DNA from: Stictocephala bisonia
Lineage: Eukaryota > Arthropoda > Insecta > Hemiptera > Membracidae
DNA: 64,000 bases
NCBI GenBank assembly: GCA_035578905.1
Contig: JAQJVL010000579.1
Span: 476,781-540,780, forward strand
Direction: 5' to 3'
The notes below the pieces were generated by a model. That model worked only from the letters and a program-made list of their open reading frames with translations, searched no databases and was not told the origin of the DNA. Positions within the stretch are counted from its first letter, which is position 1, and every line of letters starts with the position of its first letter. Both the position numbers and the translations under genes were made by a program. Of the stretch, positions 24,633 to 37,109 are shown piece after piece.

Positions 24633-24910
24633 GTTACACAATTGTAATCCGGGTTGGACCGTGTCTGGTTTTTATGTACACTATGTACAAATTGCCGACG
24701 TTTCGAGCACATTGCAGTACTCATCTTCAGGGCGACACACTCTGCTATATTGTCGGGGTCTCAAATTGTAACCACGGGCATTCCTGTCTTCGATGTTTCT
24801 AGCTGGGAGGCAGGTTTAGGTACGCAAAGGTCATTGTTTGTGTCCGGGTGATTTGTACATAGTGTACATAAAAACCAGACACGGTCCAACCCGGATTACA
24901 ATTGTGTAAC
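24633..24910. mobile_element. MITE with 60-bp perfect TIRs and TA duplication
   Basis: A 278-bp element with identical 60-bp inverted repeats (24633-24692 and 24851-24910), starting GTTACACAATTGTAATCCGG and flanked by TA on both sides (24631-24632, 24911-24912). The interior carries a stem-loop block, read on the minus strand as CTGAAGATGAG...CTCGAAACGTC, a motif recurrent in many animal repeats. No transposase. The two open frames inside it are chance. Confidence 0.88.
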
Positions 24911-24999
24911 TAACTTATATATCGACCGTGGAAGTCTCCATACGAAGATTGGAATTATACTGTTGATTAAAATGGTATACGTGTATATGGAAAGAAAAC

Positions 25000-26740
25000 T
25001 CATTGTTTGTACTGTTTTTTCTTTTTTTTCTTAAGATTTGTTGATTATTTATGAAATTTATTGTTCGAATTCTCAAATTAATATTTATCTGCGTTTAAAG
25101 TTTTTTAAACAAAATAAAAGCAAAAAATGTTAAATAAATGAGTACAACTATTAATTTATATTTTATTTCCGTTACAACTCAACCCGACGTAAGTCACAAA
25201 ACAATTTATCAAAAAAAACTCTCCTGTATATAATTAGATTGGTTCTTAATAATCTGAAAGTAATAAATCAAGAACTGTTTTTTGTACAAGTTAGTTTCTA
25301 ACTAAAACAATGTGTAATAAATATTTTTAGTAAATACTCAGGTCTTAGTGGCATATTTTTATATAACAGCCATAATAATAATATTATGATGATACAGCTG
25401 GAATACGTTAATTTATGATGATTAGATAAATTTAACATGTATGTATATATATATTTTTAAAAGTAAGCAAATTAGATCATTCCGTTGAAGGTTACAAGCA
25501 CAATTGTATTAGGCCGTTTTCGATTGTTAAGACCAATGAACATGTTTTTAAATCTTTTATAAGGATAAAATAACTACAGTATGTTTTCTTCTTATAAAAT
25601 ATTATTCTTAGTAATTACAAATATGTAAACACATTGCATAAATGTCTATTTAAACGTTAGCCTATTTTGACTTACTTAATTTTATATTAAAAGATAAAAT
25701 TTCATTTAAAAATATACTTTACAAAATATCATTAAAGTAATAGCAATCAATATAAAATTTTTTCTGAAAAAAGGAATTAGATTTAAGTAATATTTCATAT
25801 TTAAATTTATTGAGGCCTGTTTCGTATTTTCTAGAACCAGAAAAAAACAGTTTCTTAAGCTTAAATTTAAGTACTTTTAATAAAAAACTTTGACGACCTT
25901 CACTATGTTTTTGGGATTTAAAGTATGTGGTTACGTGACATGTGTTTTAAAAAGTCCCAGAGGTCGTAAAAGAAGGGTCATGAGTTAAGCTTAAGTGGTC
26001 TTTCACGTTGTAACTTCCACATTTATCTGGAACTAATACCCCACCTTCAGTTACACCTTTAGTGAAATACATGTTTTTTATATCTTAAAATATTTTTTAA
26101 ACTTACTAGCCAACGTTTTTTTTTTTTTTTTTTGTTATACTACACAAAAAGTAAAGATTATAACCTGTAAGTGTGGTTTTATTAAATTAATAGTTTACTA
26201 AAAGCATCAATTTGAAACTGTTTTAAATAAATACTAGCTCAATACAAGTTATGCGTATGTTTTATTTCCACCAAGTTGAAATTTATAGATTCTGTAAAAT
26301 TATATAAATTGTATTGGAGATATTGAATTTATAAATGATACAGGGTGTTTATTTTAAAAAACAATCTATGATTTTAAATGGGTTGAATTTCCATACAATG
26401 ACGTACATTTGATTAAGAACACATAGTTAATACAATGGATTTAGAATACTGTTCGAAAGTATATTGACATAAAACAAACGATTTTGTTTTAAAATATTCC
26501 TCAACAGTTAACAATCTCTCTGGTAGTTGCTCAAAACAATGTTACTAACTTCAACTTAATGCTATTGCACGAAACCCAAATAAAGTGAACAACAATGTAA
26601 ATCAGCTGATAGCTAAGGAAAAAGGAGAACGAGAGATACCAACCTATGAACTTGTAATCATCGAAAACCTTCATTTTCTGTACTTGTAAACAGTGCTGCG
26701 TCTTACATAGATTTGTTTGTCATGAAATTAAAATGACCGC
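25000..26740. other. AT-rich non-coding tract
   Basis: Nothing was recognised apart from an 18-base T run at 26116-26133 and an isolated ACAGGGTGTTTATTTT at 26341 that resembles a transposon end but has no partner. Confidence 0.4.
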
Positions 26741-26749
26741 TATTCTGAA

Positions 26750-27008
26750 AAGGATCATTCTTTCGAGGTCCGGTTTGTGGAAATTAATTTCTCTTGAACA
26801 TACCTTTTATTCTATACCAAACTTGACCTAGGCTTACACGGAAGATTTTCGTTCAAATACTTATGGGCCGTCACCCTGAAAAGATGAAATATCGCTAATA
26901 GTGTCAATAAGTTTGTTCTTTGTAACCATGATTATGTACAAGATTTTACTTTTACAAGTGAAGTGATACGAAAGTTCTGAAAGTGTTTCTACTTTTCCCC
27001 CCACCTGG
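26750..27008 (+). mobile_element. CAGGGTGG-family MITE, copy 2 (5'-truncated, diverged)
   Basis: Aligns by eye to the right half of 28023-28481: AATTAATTTCTCTTGAA, GAAGATTTTCGTTCAA, CCCTGAAAAGATGAAAT, GATTTTACTTTTAC, AAAGTGTTTC, then a corrupted terminus (CCCCCCACCTG). The left half is absent. Confidence 0.7.
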
Positions 27009-27805
27009 TATAGTATGTATTATAAAGAGGTTATAACTATATTTATAACCTCACTCTTGTAGTGTTATCAGTAATATATATGTCATGAATAAAGTTATTA
27101 TATTTTACACTATAGATCGGGTTATATTATTATGGCTAGAAAGTTCCAGTTGAGAAGAATTAAATTAAGTTTGATTACAAAATGAAGGTTATTTGGTTAT
27201 CCTTTAATAAACTTCAAAAGAGTTTAAACTTAGTTGAACCAAGTGAAGTACAATAGAGTGACCGTCTTTGAAACACAATTTTTGTTGTCGTACGTTACCA
27301 TATATTTCGATCGAATAAAATTGATTTAAAAATATATACTAAAACACTTATACTAAACTACATATAGCACATGAATATATAAGGAATGTGTATAATGGAA
27401 TTAACAAGTTCAAATATTATTCAATTCCGGAAAATAGTAAAACATTTACTAATGAACGTTTTAAACATTTATTAAGCATTTAAAGTAAACGCAATACAAT
27501 TAAAAGAAATTAAAAAAGTTAATTTCACAACAATGATATACAATCGTGTACTTTTATTGCTTTTCATATAAAATATGATGAGTTTAAGGAATCGATCATT
27601 TATATTTTAACGGTTTATTAAAAAAAAAATATACTATAATCTGTTTTTCTCTATACATACACTATAAATACTATTATAACTGTAAGATACACGATTTTTA
27701 AAATACCTTATAATAGTAGTAGAAAGATGATGCCATAAAATATAATCTTTGTTAATGTTTATATTTCTATTTAAAGAACTTTTATGCAAGTAATTTGTAT
27801 CTTAA

Positions 27806-27932
27806 TTGGGAGTCTCAATTAATTGCTAAGTCAAGGATAACAATTTGCGTTAAGCCAATATAAACAGGATTGTATTTAATCTGGATTAAGAGTCCTTAGG
27901 GTTAAGTGGGAGGAAAATGAGGATAGAGTACT
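27806..27932 (+). repeat. dispersed repeat D, copy 1
   Basis: Shares TCTCAA(T/C)TAATT, ATTTGCGTTAAGCCAAT, ATCTGGATTAAGAGTC and a GGTAGAGT-like end (here GGATAGAGT) with 38306-38436, in the same orientation. Family unknown. Confidence 0.7.
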
Positions 27933-28022
27933 CAACTTTATACATTTAGTTAAAATAAAATGTTGATTTCAAAAACAAATTACTTTTGATTGGTAAACAG
28001 TACACAAAACGTATACTGTGTA

Positions 28023-28481
28023 CAGGGTGGACAAAATATGGAAACGCTTTGACAACAACGTTATTTTTTCCATAGATAATTTGATAGTTAAATTTCTTTG
28101 ATAATTGTGTTCCATAAAGTATAATTGTTGATCAGAATAATTTACTTAAAACCATTAAATAGTGCATAAATAATATTGTTCAAATTAGTTACTTTGATTC
28201 AAACGACCAAGGTTTATCTGGGAAAGATAAACCTTTTGAATTCCAGTTTGCGGCAGTTAATTTCTCTTGAATAGACCTTTCATTTGATACCAAACTCGAC
28301 TTAGGTTTATGTTGAAGATTTTCGTTCAACTCCTCGTGGGCCCCCTCCCCTGAAAAGATGAAATGTCGCTAATGGCGTCAAAAAAGTATGTGCTTCGTAG
28401 CCATGATGACGTAAAAGATTTTACTTTTACCAGTAAAGTCATAGAACATTTGTGGAATCGTTTCCATATTTTTCCACCCTG
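28023..28481 (+). mobile_element. CAGGGTGG-family MITE, copy 3 (complete)
   Basis: 459 bp, TA-flanked (28021-28022, 28482-28483), with inverted termini CAGGGTGGACAAAATATGGA and the matching right end CCATATTTTTCCACCCTG. This is the best copy of the family in the window; copies at 4925-5350 (inverted) and 26750-27008 share the interior. A 93-codon frame spanning its right part is chance. Confidence 0.88.
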
Positions 28482-28489
28482 TATGTGCC

Positions 28490-29570
28490 ACATTTATAGT
28501 ATATTAATATTTAGATATCAAATAAAATTCTGTATGGTTAAATTACATTTAGTATTGCTTTTTAGTGGGGTGAGATGCTCAATTAAAACACAGTTTCATT
28601 TGGTTGTTCAGACGAACCTTTTTTTGTTTTTTAGGCTCGTTTGACTACGACATGACATAACTTTCAATCCAAAAACGCAGAAAGTGTTAAAACCTTCATT
28701 TATACAACGTAAAGCGAACAAAGACCGGCTGCGTGGAAAGCCATCTCATTAACATCTTGACTCCAGTCTTATAATTAATTATTGAAAAATTATGTTTTTT
28801 TAAAGTTCACAGTTAAATAAGTTGAATCCAAATATCCAATTGAATGATTATAATATATTTTATTTTGTAAATATTTAAACTGTGCTTGCTTCTAAAATGG
28901 CAAATTTTAATAGTGATATGTCCAATCTTGATAAATTAAGTAGAAATATGTGATGAGATAAAGTGAACTAATATGATGTTTGCTGAATCAGCCAACGCCC
29001 ATGTGTAATGTAGTGGTTAGCAACCTTCCGGGAGATAAAGTTTCTACTTAATGAATGCACTTGGATTATTATTATGGCCTCTGTATCATTTAATTACCAT
29101 AAGAAAATAGATCAATTTCAGGCTACTAATTTATAGTTTACAATAAAGGGAAAATAAGATTAAGATAATTACGATAGCAAAGTGTTTTGGTAAAAAGTTG
29201 AATAATACATTTTTTAACTGAGGAAGTATAAGAAATTAACTTCTAAACAAAGTTTTTGAAAATAATTTAACCTTTTTAAGATCCATTCAATCATACTTTA
29301 TTGTGTTTTATAGTAACAAATGATATGTAGCTTACTGTATTGTTATTCCATGCAGCTTGTATGTACCAAGTCTTCCGCAGTATTTAATTAACAAAAAATT
29401 ATTCATCAGCTTGTATTTATTGCTCCTTAAGAAACATAGTAGTAAAAAATAGTGATTGATTTACTAATAATTTAACGTCTAGTTAAAAAACTTAATAAAA
29501 AATTTACATAAAATTAAAGAATGTCTTATTTTACTATGTGATATTATGACTGTAAAACGCTCTCTAAATC
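28490..29570. other. AT-rich non-coding tract
   Basis: No gene was recognised. A fragment around 29008-29030 (GTAGTGGTTAGCAACC) looks like a tRNA box A but lacks a box B at tRNA spacing. Confidence 0.4.
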
Positions 29571-29572
29571 TT

Positions 29573-29705
29573 AACCTGGGGACAAACGTCTTATAAGTGA
29601 CTTCCGAACTACCACCAGTGACCAGGAAGGTGGACTGCGTGTAAGGATGGGATCACTCAGTCACCCATCCAAGGAACAGCCACGCTTGATGCTTTTGTCT
29701 TAGAA
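29573..29705 (+). repeat. dispersed repeat C, copy 1
   Basis: A GC-richer repeat of about 130 bp shared with 60826-60965: AACCTG(G/C)GGAC, GTGACCAGG, GGTGG(A/G)CTGCG, CAAGGAACAGCCA and CTTGATGCT/CTCGATGCT. Probably a SINE or LINE fragment; family unknown. Confidence 0.75.
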
Positions 29706-29719
29706 TAGCACCGGAGACC

Positions 29720-32300
29720 TATATACATTTGACCTTGAAGAAGAATAATACGAAAACTTAACGTTCATTATTTATCTTTTTATTTTAAGGCTTAACTATG
29801 TCTTAAGATTTTATTTCTTTGGGGTATTTTTACAGCAATGACACATCACCAGACACTTTACAATTATTGAACACGAAAATGTACATATAAAAAGTGACAT
29901 GTACGTATTTTAAGCAATAGATTATTTAATATATTACTTTATTTGAAAATGTCTATATGGGATTGTTGCAATTTAACAATTTGTTTCATCTAACATAATT
30001 TAATAAGTAATTTATTATACACTTGTAATTACACTTGTAGCTGCATAGCCCTTACCTCACCATTAGTTGTGTAATTTTTTTATGACTAACTAAGACTTTT
30101 TTATTTCACTAAAATCATTTGATTAATCGTATTAATTTCATTCGGAATTTATATAATAATACTTAAATAAAATAAAACGGTTAAACTATGGATAACAAAC
30201 TATAATAAGGTTGACATATTTTACATTTTGTAACTTCACCCTAATAAAACAATGGGGACACAGATACAGTTTTTTCAGAGGTTTATTGATTCATAAATGC
30301 ACTTTAGTCCTTTAGTTTGGATTTAGCTCATACATATTCAACACTCGTTCTTCATTCTATGTGCATATCACCGAGATGTATGATTTAGTATCATATCAGT
30401 CAAATAGATGGCTGATTTTTATGTCTTTTAAGCTAGATTTCACCAGTTGGGAATATATGGACTTTTATAAAAGTAAAAAAATAATATAACATATTAAATG
30501 ATGTGACTATAACTCGGTAACAAATAAAACGTATAAGTGTTATGCATAACAAATAAACTTGACGTAGTAAAAATAAATGTTGTTTATTTGTATATAAATA
30601 TAAGAATTTCACTCTACTAATAAAAAAATATTAGTATTCTCATAAAAAACAGAACTTAATTTAAATACAGGCAATTATTAGTAATATAAATTTAATGTAA
30701 GTACATACTAGTAAAGCAAAATAAATATTGTGCAGTGGTATAGTCAAAGTAATTTAATGTAACCATAAAAAAATATTCTATTAAATATGTTACGTCATTG
30801 AGTGGATATAGTCTTACTGCTATCCTCTTATTTATTATTATCATTATTTTCATTTGCTTTGTTTTATATGGACTTTTTCATAATTTCCATTTTTTGTGCT
30901 TACGATTTGTTTTCTAAAATGTAGGTTTTTACCATCCTCATTTTTAATTGAATATTGTAGCTACATTACTTTTCATTCTGCTAGCTCTTTGAATTTTATA
31001 GCATCCTGTATCTAAAATATAAAAACTTTAAACACTAAAAATCACTATACCGAAAAATAAATGTATGCTATATTTTAATTTAATCAATATTCTAATAGCC
31101 ATTTTGTACCGGTTGCGACTGCCAACAGATGGGGGCGTACTTCGTAAATATGATAAGTATCTAGACTAATAAAAATAAGACTTTTTTCAATGAACTATTT
31201 TAATAATTTTCTCTATACATGGTTACCAAACGAATACATTTTCAATTACATAAACTATATGAAAAGGCCATCTGGAATCTTCATGGTTTTTTAAAACCTA
31301 CAAATAAAGTTAGTTTTTACAAATTTGTTACGATTTTCAACTGAATGTTACTATCTTTTATTAGTTTATTTATTTATTTTCATTTTATAATGACGTGAAA
31401 TAAAAGTGTAATCATAAATTCTAAACGTATATACTACAACTATTTCTTATGATTAGGCTTTTCAAGAAACTGAAAAATGCATTGTGAACATAGTAACTTG
31501 TTTTTACCATCTCTTCGATCAATTTGTGAACATTCAGTATTAATTTTAAAAGTCAAGTGGGGAGGAGAGTTCTCATTAGTGAGATATTTGGAATCCTATA
31601 GGATTTTTAATTTCTTTTCTTACATTTTGTTGGTCATTGTGTAATAATAATTCAACTATTTAAGCTTGTTTAACAAATATGATAACATTTTTCGGTAATA
31701 CTAAACCGATATTTTCTTTTTTTCTTGAGACCTTATTAATTGTGTTTGGTTTTTTACTAACCAACATTATCACAATCACGAGATGAACTGTTTCCTCTAC
31801 CATTAAAGTACAGTAATCATTTTAAAAACTTAAATCAGCACTTATATTGTAATAATGGTTGATTTACCTAGTTTAAAACCGTGCCGATTCTAATGTAAAA
31901 TGATGTTTTTCTTCTAGAAAAGATTCGGCATTAGTGGTACGTGTTTTTACCCAGGTGTGATCTACTTTTAAATTGACAGCAATGATATTATATATTTTAA
32001 GAAGTGCAAAAGAGAGATGTTGATTATGTTCCTATGAAACATGCTATAATTTAGCCTTTGTCTATGGAAGTTATCGATTTAAAAATATATTTTATATTGT
32101 ACTGAAGTTTGGACACCAATTAAACATTTTTATTCATCATGGTTGATGTTTAGTAGAATACAATTTTCAACTGCTATCGTAGAAAAAACCGTATCAAGAG
32201 CTTTATCACACAAAAAAATAAAGTATAATCAGAAACTTGTTTTGGACAGTGTCTATAGGGTAGCTTTTATCAATATCTGTAAAAAACGGTATTCGTTTTT
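29720..32300. other. AT-rich non-coding tract
   Basis: No gene, RNA or repeat was recognised. Confidence 0.45.
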
Positions 32301-32305
32301 AGAAG

Positions 32306-32450
32306 ATACACCCCTCAGTGGTCGGCCTAGGCTTGTGTCGCTAGGTTTTGATACCCACACTATAATTTCCCCTGAGAGAAGGATGTTTCTACTGATCTTG
32401 GATCTAATTTCATCGCGTCAGGGCTCAAAATATCATTGTTAGTTAGAAAA
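32306..32450 (+). repeat. dispersed repeat F, copy 1
   Basis: Shares CACCCCTCAGTGGTCGGCC, GATACCCAC-type, ATTTCCCCTGAGA and GATCTTGGATCT with 41795-41940, same orientation. The 99-codon open frame across it at 32143-32442 is not kept in the other copy and is not a gene. Confidence 0.7.
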
Positions 32451-33740
32451 TATAGCGGAGTGAGAGTATATAAACATTCATAGTTTCAAACACAAGTACA
32501 AATACTTTGGTTAAGTTGTATTTGGTTAAGCAGACGTCACCCCTGTGTCCTAGGTGTTGATCATTTATTAAATTAACGTCTAGTGTTTCATAAAGTGTTA
32601 ATTAGAATTTTGGAATTGGAATATACATATTTACGTGTTTAAAATTATAGCCATTTACAGAGTATCCACAAAAACATTTGTTCAAATAACAAAATGATTA
32701 ATTTATTTGAAAAATTATACTAGGCAAATGTGACTATAACTAGTGTTTTTAAGCTTTTACTTATCTAGTCGTGTATTTTTTAATACTTTCTTACCTATTA
32801 CTTAACAACTATACTATCATCTTAATGAATACATCTGAATGCTGTGTTTGGCAAAGAACTACATTCTTTCTTGTAAAACATTATTTCTAGTAATGTACTA
32901 AGTAATTATTTTAACTTTATAATGGTTTTTTCAAAGTTTAATAGTCAATGGGCCACTTCTTTACATTTCCAACTTAAAAAAATAAATAAAAATCTGATTA
33001 TAATATATTATTTTATATAAATTCCAGCAAATAATCGTACCAGCTTGGAACTAAAACAACATTCAAATGCATTATATATAATCTATTTTCTCTCCGTGAT
33101 ATTGTTATTCATTTTTGTATTATGAAGAATCATCGGTTATTGCTAAAATACGTTTAATAAAATCAATTACAACAACATTAAGTTGTGTTTATTTGTCTAT
33201 TTGTATACTAATGATAATTTAAAGTTCTTTCATAGATCCAGTTATATAAGCATTATATTTTTATTTAAAAGTTAAAAGTACAGCTAAATCTTAAGATAAT
33301 GTTACAGGGTTATTTTAATTTTTACAGCTTTATATAATATATCGTTTTTTATCTAAAAAAAAATGGTTAAAAACCATTTGATAATTTTTGACTTTATTAA
33401 AGAAAACGTCATAGACTCTCATATTGTGCTCGAAAACGCTCTGATGCCTTTAGGTTTAAGAAGTTGAGCATCTTCACTGCAAAGCATACTTAATCTGGAA
33501 TGTGTGATATGAGTGAGAGACATTCTTCACCGTCACACTTGATGGCCTCGGGTCCGATGTCACACTTCAATCACCCTCCGTATATCCTGGGAATGATGGA
33601 TATTGTAATGTACGCCCTGTGAAGATATATGAGCTTAAACTAACAGGCAGGTGTAAGACAACTTGGGAGAACATTAAAAATATTTAATTGTTTTTTACAG
33701 TAAAAAATGTTTTAAGATGTGAAATAAAGTAATGCGAAAT
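32451..33740. other. AT-rich non-coding tract with a GC-richer patch
   Basis: No gene was recognised. A GC-richer stretch about 33480-33660 (CTTGATGGCCTCGGGTCCGA) has stops in all frames and no known repeat signature. Confidence 0.4.
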
Positions 33741-33747
33741 AAGGGAT

Positions 33748-34047
33748 CGTTTCCGTTAATTTACTACAGCTTGATAAATGTTCTATTGCTCTAAAAATGG
33801 TTCCCAATCATTTTTACGTTCATTGTGATATTCCTTATTCGCTAGGAATCCGATATCACTGGCCTTATTTTATCACTTTCAAGAACTTACACATATGGAG
33901 AGCGCATTTGGTGGTAAGTTAATCATTTGTTTGTTTACCAGTTTGTGATAAAATTTAGTAGCCACCTAACCTAACCGTAATTGCTATAACAGAGTAGTGG
34001 TATTGAAGTAACGTAAAAAGTAGTGGTAGTGAATTAACGGAAATTTC
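33748..34047 (+). mobile_element. MITE, TTAATTCACTACCACT family, full-length copy
   Basis: About 300 bp with left end ATCGTTTCCGTTAATTTACT and right end AGTAGTGGTAGTGAATTAAC followed by GGAAATTTCC. Interior matches 14246-14430 (same orientation) and 18012-18313 (inverted). CACCTAACCTAACC occurs near the right end. No coding capacity. Confidence 0.8.
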
Positions 34048-34599
34048 CGAAAAATATGCACAACAAAATGTTTCAATAAATTTTCTTTGCTGTATTTCTT
34101 TTGATACCTGAAGTGCATATACAGTATGATGATAAGAACAGCCATTTTTCATCTTTGATTAATCAGCTACAATAATGTTATCAAGTACTATAAACTAGTG
34201 TTGAACTTGGTAAATACTCCAGATCTACATACAAAAAGTACGCATTAATTTCAATTACGTTAATTAAATATAGTAAACATTTACTGACAACATATACAAC
34301 GAATACGAAGTTTTTTAACCAAGTTTTAAATTTATTTTCCCTACACTTTAGTTGAGGCCTAAATTTTTTCTGTATCATCAATATACTCGTATGTATTACT
34401 ATAAATTAGAGTAAACAAACAAATAAAACATAATAGCGCTTTACTAAACTATCATAAAATAAGACAAAATTCCTTGCTCGATTACTTATCAATTTGTAAA
34501 TTTTCTTTTTACTCTTAATTTGTAAGATTAAGTACGAAATATAAGAATCAGTAACTAGTACCGTATATAATTTTCGTAAAAAGTAATTCTTGAAGTGTA

Positions 34600-34785
34600 T
34601 TTCATGGTCGTCTAAAAACCATTCCGGTATGCAACTGTTCGCACAACTTCAGTTTGACACAAACGATTTGCATCTAAATTGCATGACAGCGGTGAAATAG
34701 CTTATCAGTGGCAGTAGAGATAGACAAGCGGTAAATTGTGTTTCAAGTTAGCTCTTGACAATCATATTGGTATATCTGAATTTCT
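34600..34785 (+). repeat. dispersed repeat E, copy 1
   Basis: About 185 bp strongly similar to 50657-50845: CGATTTGCATCTAAATTGCA, GACAAGCGGTAAATTGTGTT, TTGACAATCATATTGGTA. By eye one of the best-conserved repeat pairs in the window, with about 15-20 differences. No pol III boxes or TIRs seen. Confidence 0.85.
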
Positions 34786-34853
34786 TTCCAATTTTTTTCA
34801 GATAAAGCTACTGCTAGGGAAATATATTTTGTGTATGGTACTAAATATGAACA

Positions 34854-35150
34854 ACTAGTCGGCACTGGTGGCACAGTGCTCTAACCCAGCTACGTGGTGC
34901 CAAAGTGTTGTGGAGATTGTAGGCGATAGCTTCCATGCTAGGTTATTTTAATACCAACACGGTGCCCACTCAGTGGATGCCATCGACGTAGACACTACTA
35001 GAGAGTTTGGGGTGTCCATGTTGGATGATAGTCAAGGTTCGGTTGTGTAGGGAAGAGAACTGAGTGTCAGATTTATCAATTAGCAGAAAAAAACCAACAC
35101 TACGTGGTTCGGATTCCACGTAAAATCAGTATGTCCAATAGTAACCTATT
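34854..35150 (+). repeat. SINE-like repeat B, copy 1
   Basis: Starts near ACTAGTCGGCACTGGTGGCA and matches, inverted, 59340-59682 (CAGTGCT, AATACCAACA, GTGTCAGATTT, ACTA(C/T)GTGGTTC). A box B-like GGTTCGGATTCC inside a short stem occurs near 35105, about 240 bp from the tRNA-like start, which is too far for a normal internal promoter. Family unknown. Confidence 0.65.
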
Positions 35151-35199
35151 GGGCTATTAATAAACAGTCCTTTCTGTGGCAAGTCGAACTAAGATAGTA

Positions 35200-36945
35200 A
35201 CAATGACTATACTCGTTCTTCCACACTAATTCACCCCTCAATTCGCCCATATCTCTACAATCGGCTTCTTAGAAATGAATGATAAATATAATGATAATAC
35301 TTAGGCAATGATTCCCGACTACAATGTTACTTGACCCCTAATCTGTGTGATACAATTATTATAACTGTACAGGATATAAGTAATAATGTAAAGATAATAT
35401 AAATTATTGTTTTATAGTATTATTGTTGTTTGTTTCGTCAACATATGTAGACATTTAATATTTTACAGTAAAGCTGCTGTTTAAAATAATATAAAATGTG
35501 TTGATGTTTTTATATCAATACTGTAGTTACACATAAACAAAAATATGTCACAATGTTTCTATTGAAAGTAAAACAACTTAATTAATAGAATATACAAAAA
35601 CAAAAAGTGTTCTAACCTAACGGAAGAAACTTAACTAAAGTAACAAATAAAAAAACTTACCAAGCAAAAATAAAAACAAATTCTGCCCTCTTACACCTTT
35701 CTGTTTTATTTCGGATCAATTTTATCTTTTAGTTTAACAAAACTAGTATTAATATATTTAAAAAATATGTTTCCAATTTTAAAACAGCTCAACCTTTACA
35801 TATCGAGACTCCTCATTGTCAATGGTAAAAAGACACTAACATGTGAAAATTGGTTTAAGGTTTTATGTTATGGTAAACCTTCACATTTTAACTATTTATT
35901 TTTTTAACTTAAATATTGGGCAAATATTCTCTAAAATTAACGTATTTAAAATAAAATTATATTTACAAGATATTGACATACATGATATTGTTAATGCACT
36001 AAACAATTAAATTATTATTTGTATTACGATTTATTGATTTCAAAATAATTAATTACATGCGTTTAAATTGAAATAGTCATCACAGCGAAATACTAAAATC
36101 ACTAAATCGTATGATTACAGTTTCAAACAATACTATCCCATAAGCTTTAATTTAGTAACATAAAAACTATTGTTTTTTGTTTAAACGTATTATACATAAT
36201 CTCTTTACTGACATTCATTTAAAGTTTTAGTAATAAAAATAACAAAATGTTATACTGTCCCACCAGTAAATTACTGTTATATAGTAAAGCTAAACGATTT
36301 TATAGAAATATTCTGAACATAATTATTTTAAAGTAAGCATTGTGATATGTTAGATTTAAAACAAAATCATATTATTTTGTAACTTTAGTTAATGCATCAA
36401 AACTATGCATCAAAACTAACAAAAACATTTTATTGTGTACTTTAAAGTACTATGTAATTTTACATATTCTTCTGGATGCAACAATGTACATAAAAAATAT
36501 TTTAAGTCAAGAATAAAAAAAATTAATTTCTACACTCTGATTAAGTATGTACGGTCCAAACGTGCCAGTTTTGTAATATTTTTATATCATATGTATAAAA
36601 AACTACGTAATAAAATTTGTGTGTATTTAACAATCATGTTCGACAAGCGAAACACGGTGTACACTTAACTAACCTAACATGAACCAACGCAATGCAGGGA
36701 TTGTGTCTTGTCTGTTCGTTATTCTTTCACATGCAAATGCTTCAGGGCGATCAAAATTCTGCAGTGCCACATTGTATTTATTTTAATTATGCATGTATAA
36801 GGCCACTGGAATTTATTCTATGTAAATTGTTTGCACTGATAATATATTTAAATTTTATTGAAAATACATTTATAGTTTTATTTGTCTTTCATATGTTTAG
36901 TACCTTTAACGAATATTTTACTTTTAAAGGCATTGTTATTTAATT
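35200..36945. other. AT-rich non-coding tract
   Basis: No gene was recognised. Open frames at 36435-36668 and 36692-36943 have no motif and are treated as chance. Confidence 0.4.
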
Positions 36946-36950
36946 CAAAA

Positions 36951-37108
36951 TGGGAACTTTTCCCATTAATTCACTACCACTACTTTGGTTAGGTTCGGTT
37001 AGGTTTGTTTAGGCTATGTTAAGTTCAGTTATGTTATGTCAAATTTTGTTTGGTTATATTAAGTTAACCTAAATAATAGTAATGATAGTGAATTAACGGA
37101 AATATCCT
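36951..37108 (+). mobile_element. short MITE, TTAATTCACTACCACT family variant
   Basis: About 158 bp. Left end CCCATTAATTCACTACCACT, right end AGTGAATTAACGGAAATATC (inverted match). The interior is mostly GGTTAGGTT-like repeats. It is half the length of the 300-bp copies and shares only termini with them. Confidence 0.75.
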
Positions 37109-37109
37109 A

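Noticed and set aside
29000..29060. tRNA gene or SINE head (GTAGTGGTTAGCAACC)
   Set aside because: Box A resemblance only; no box B at the right distance and no cloverleaf.
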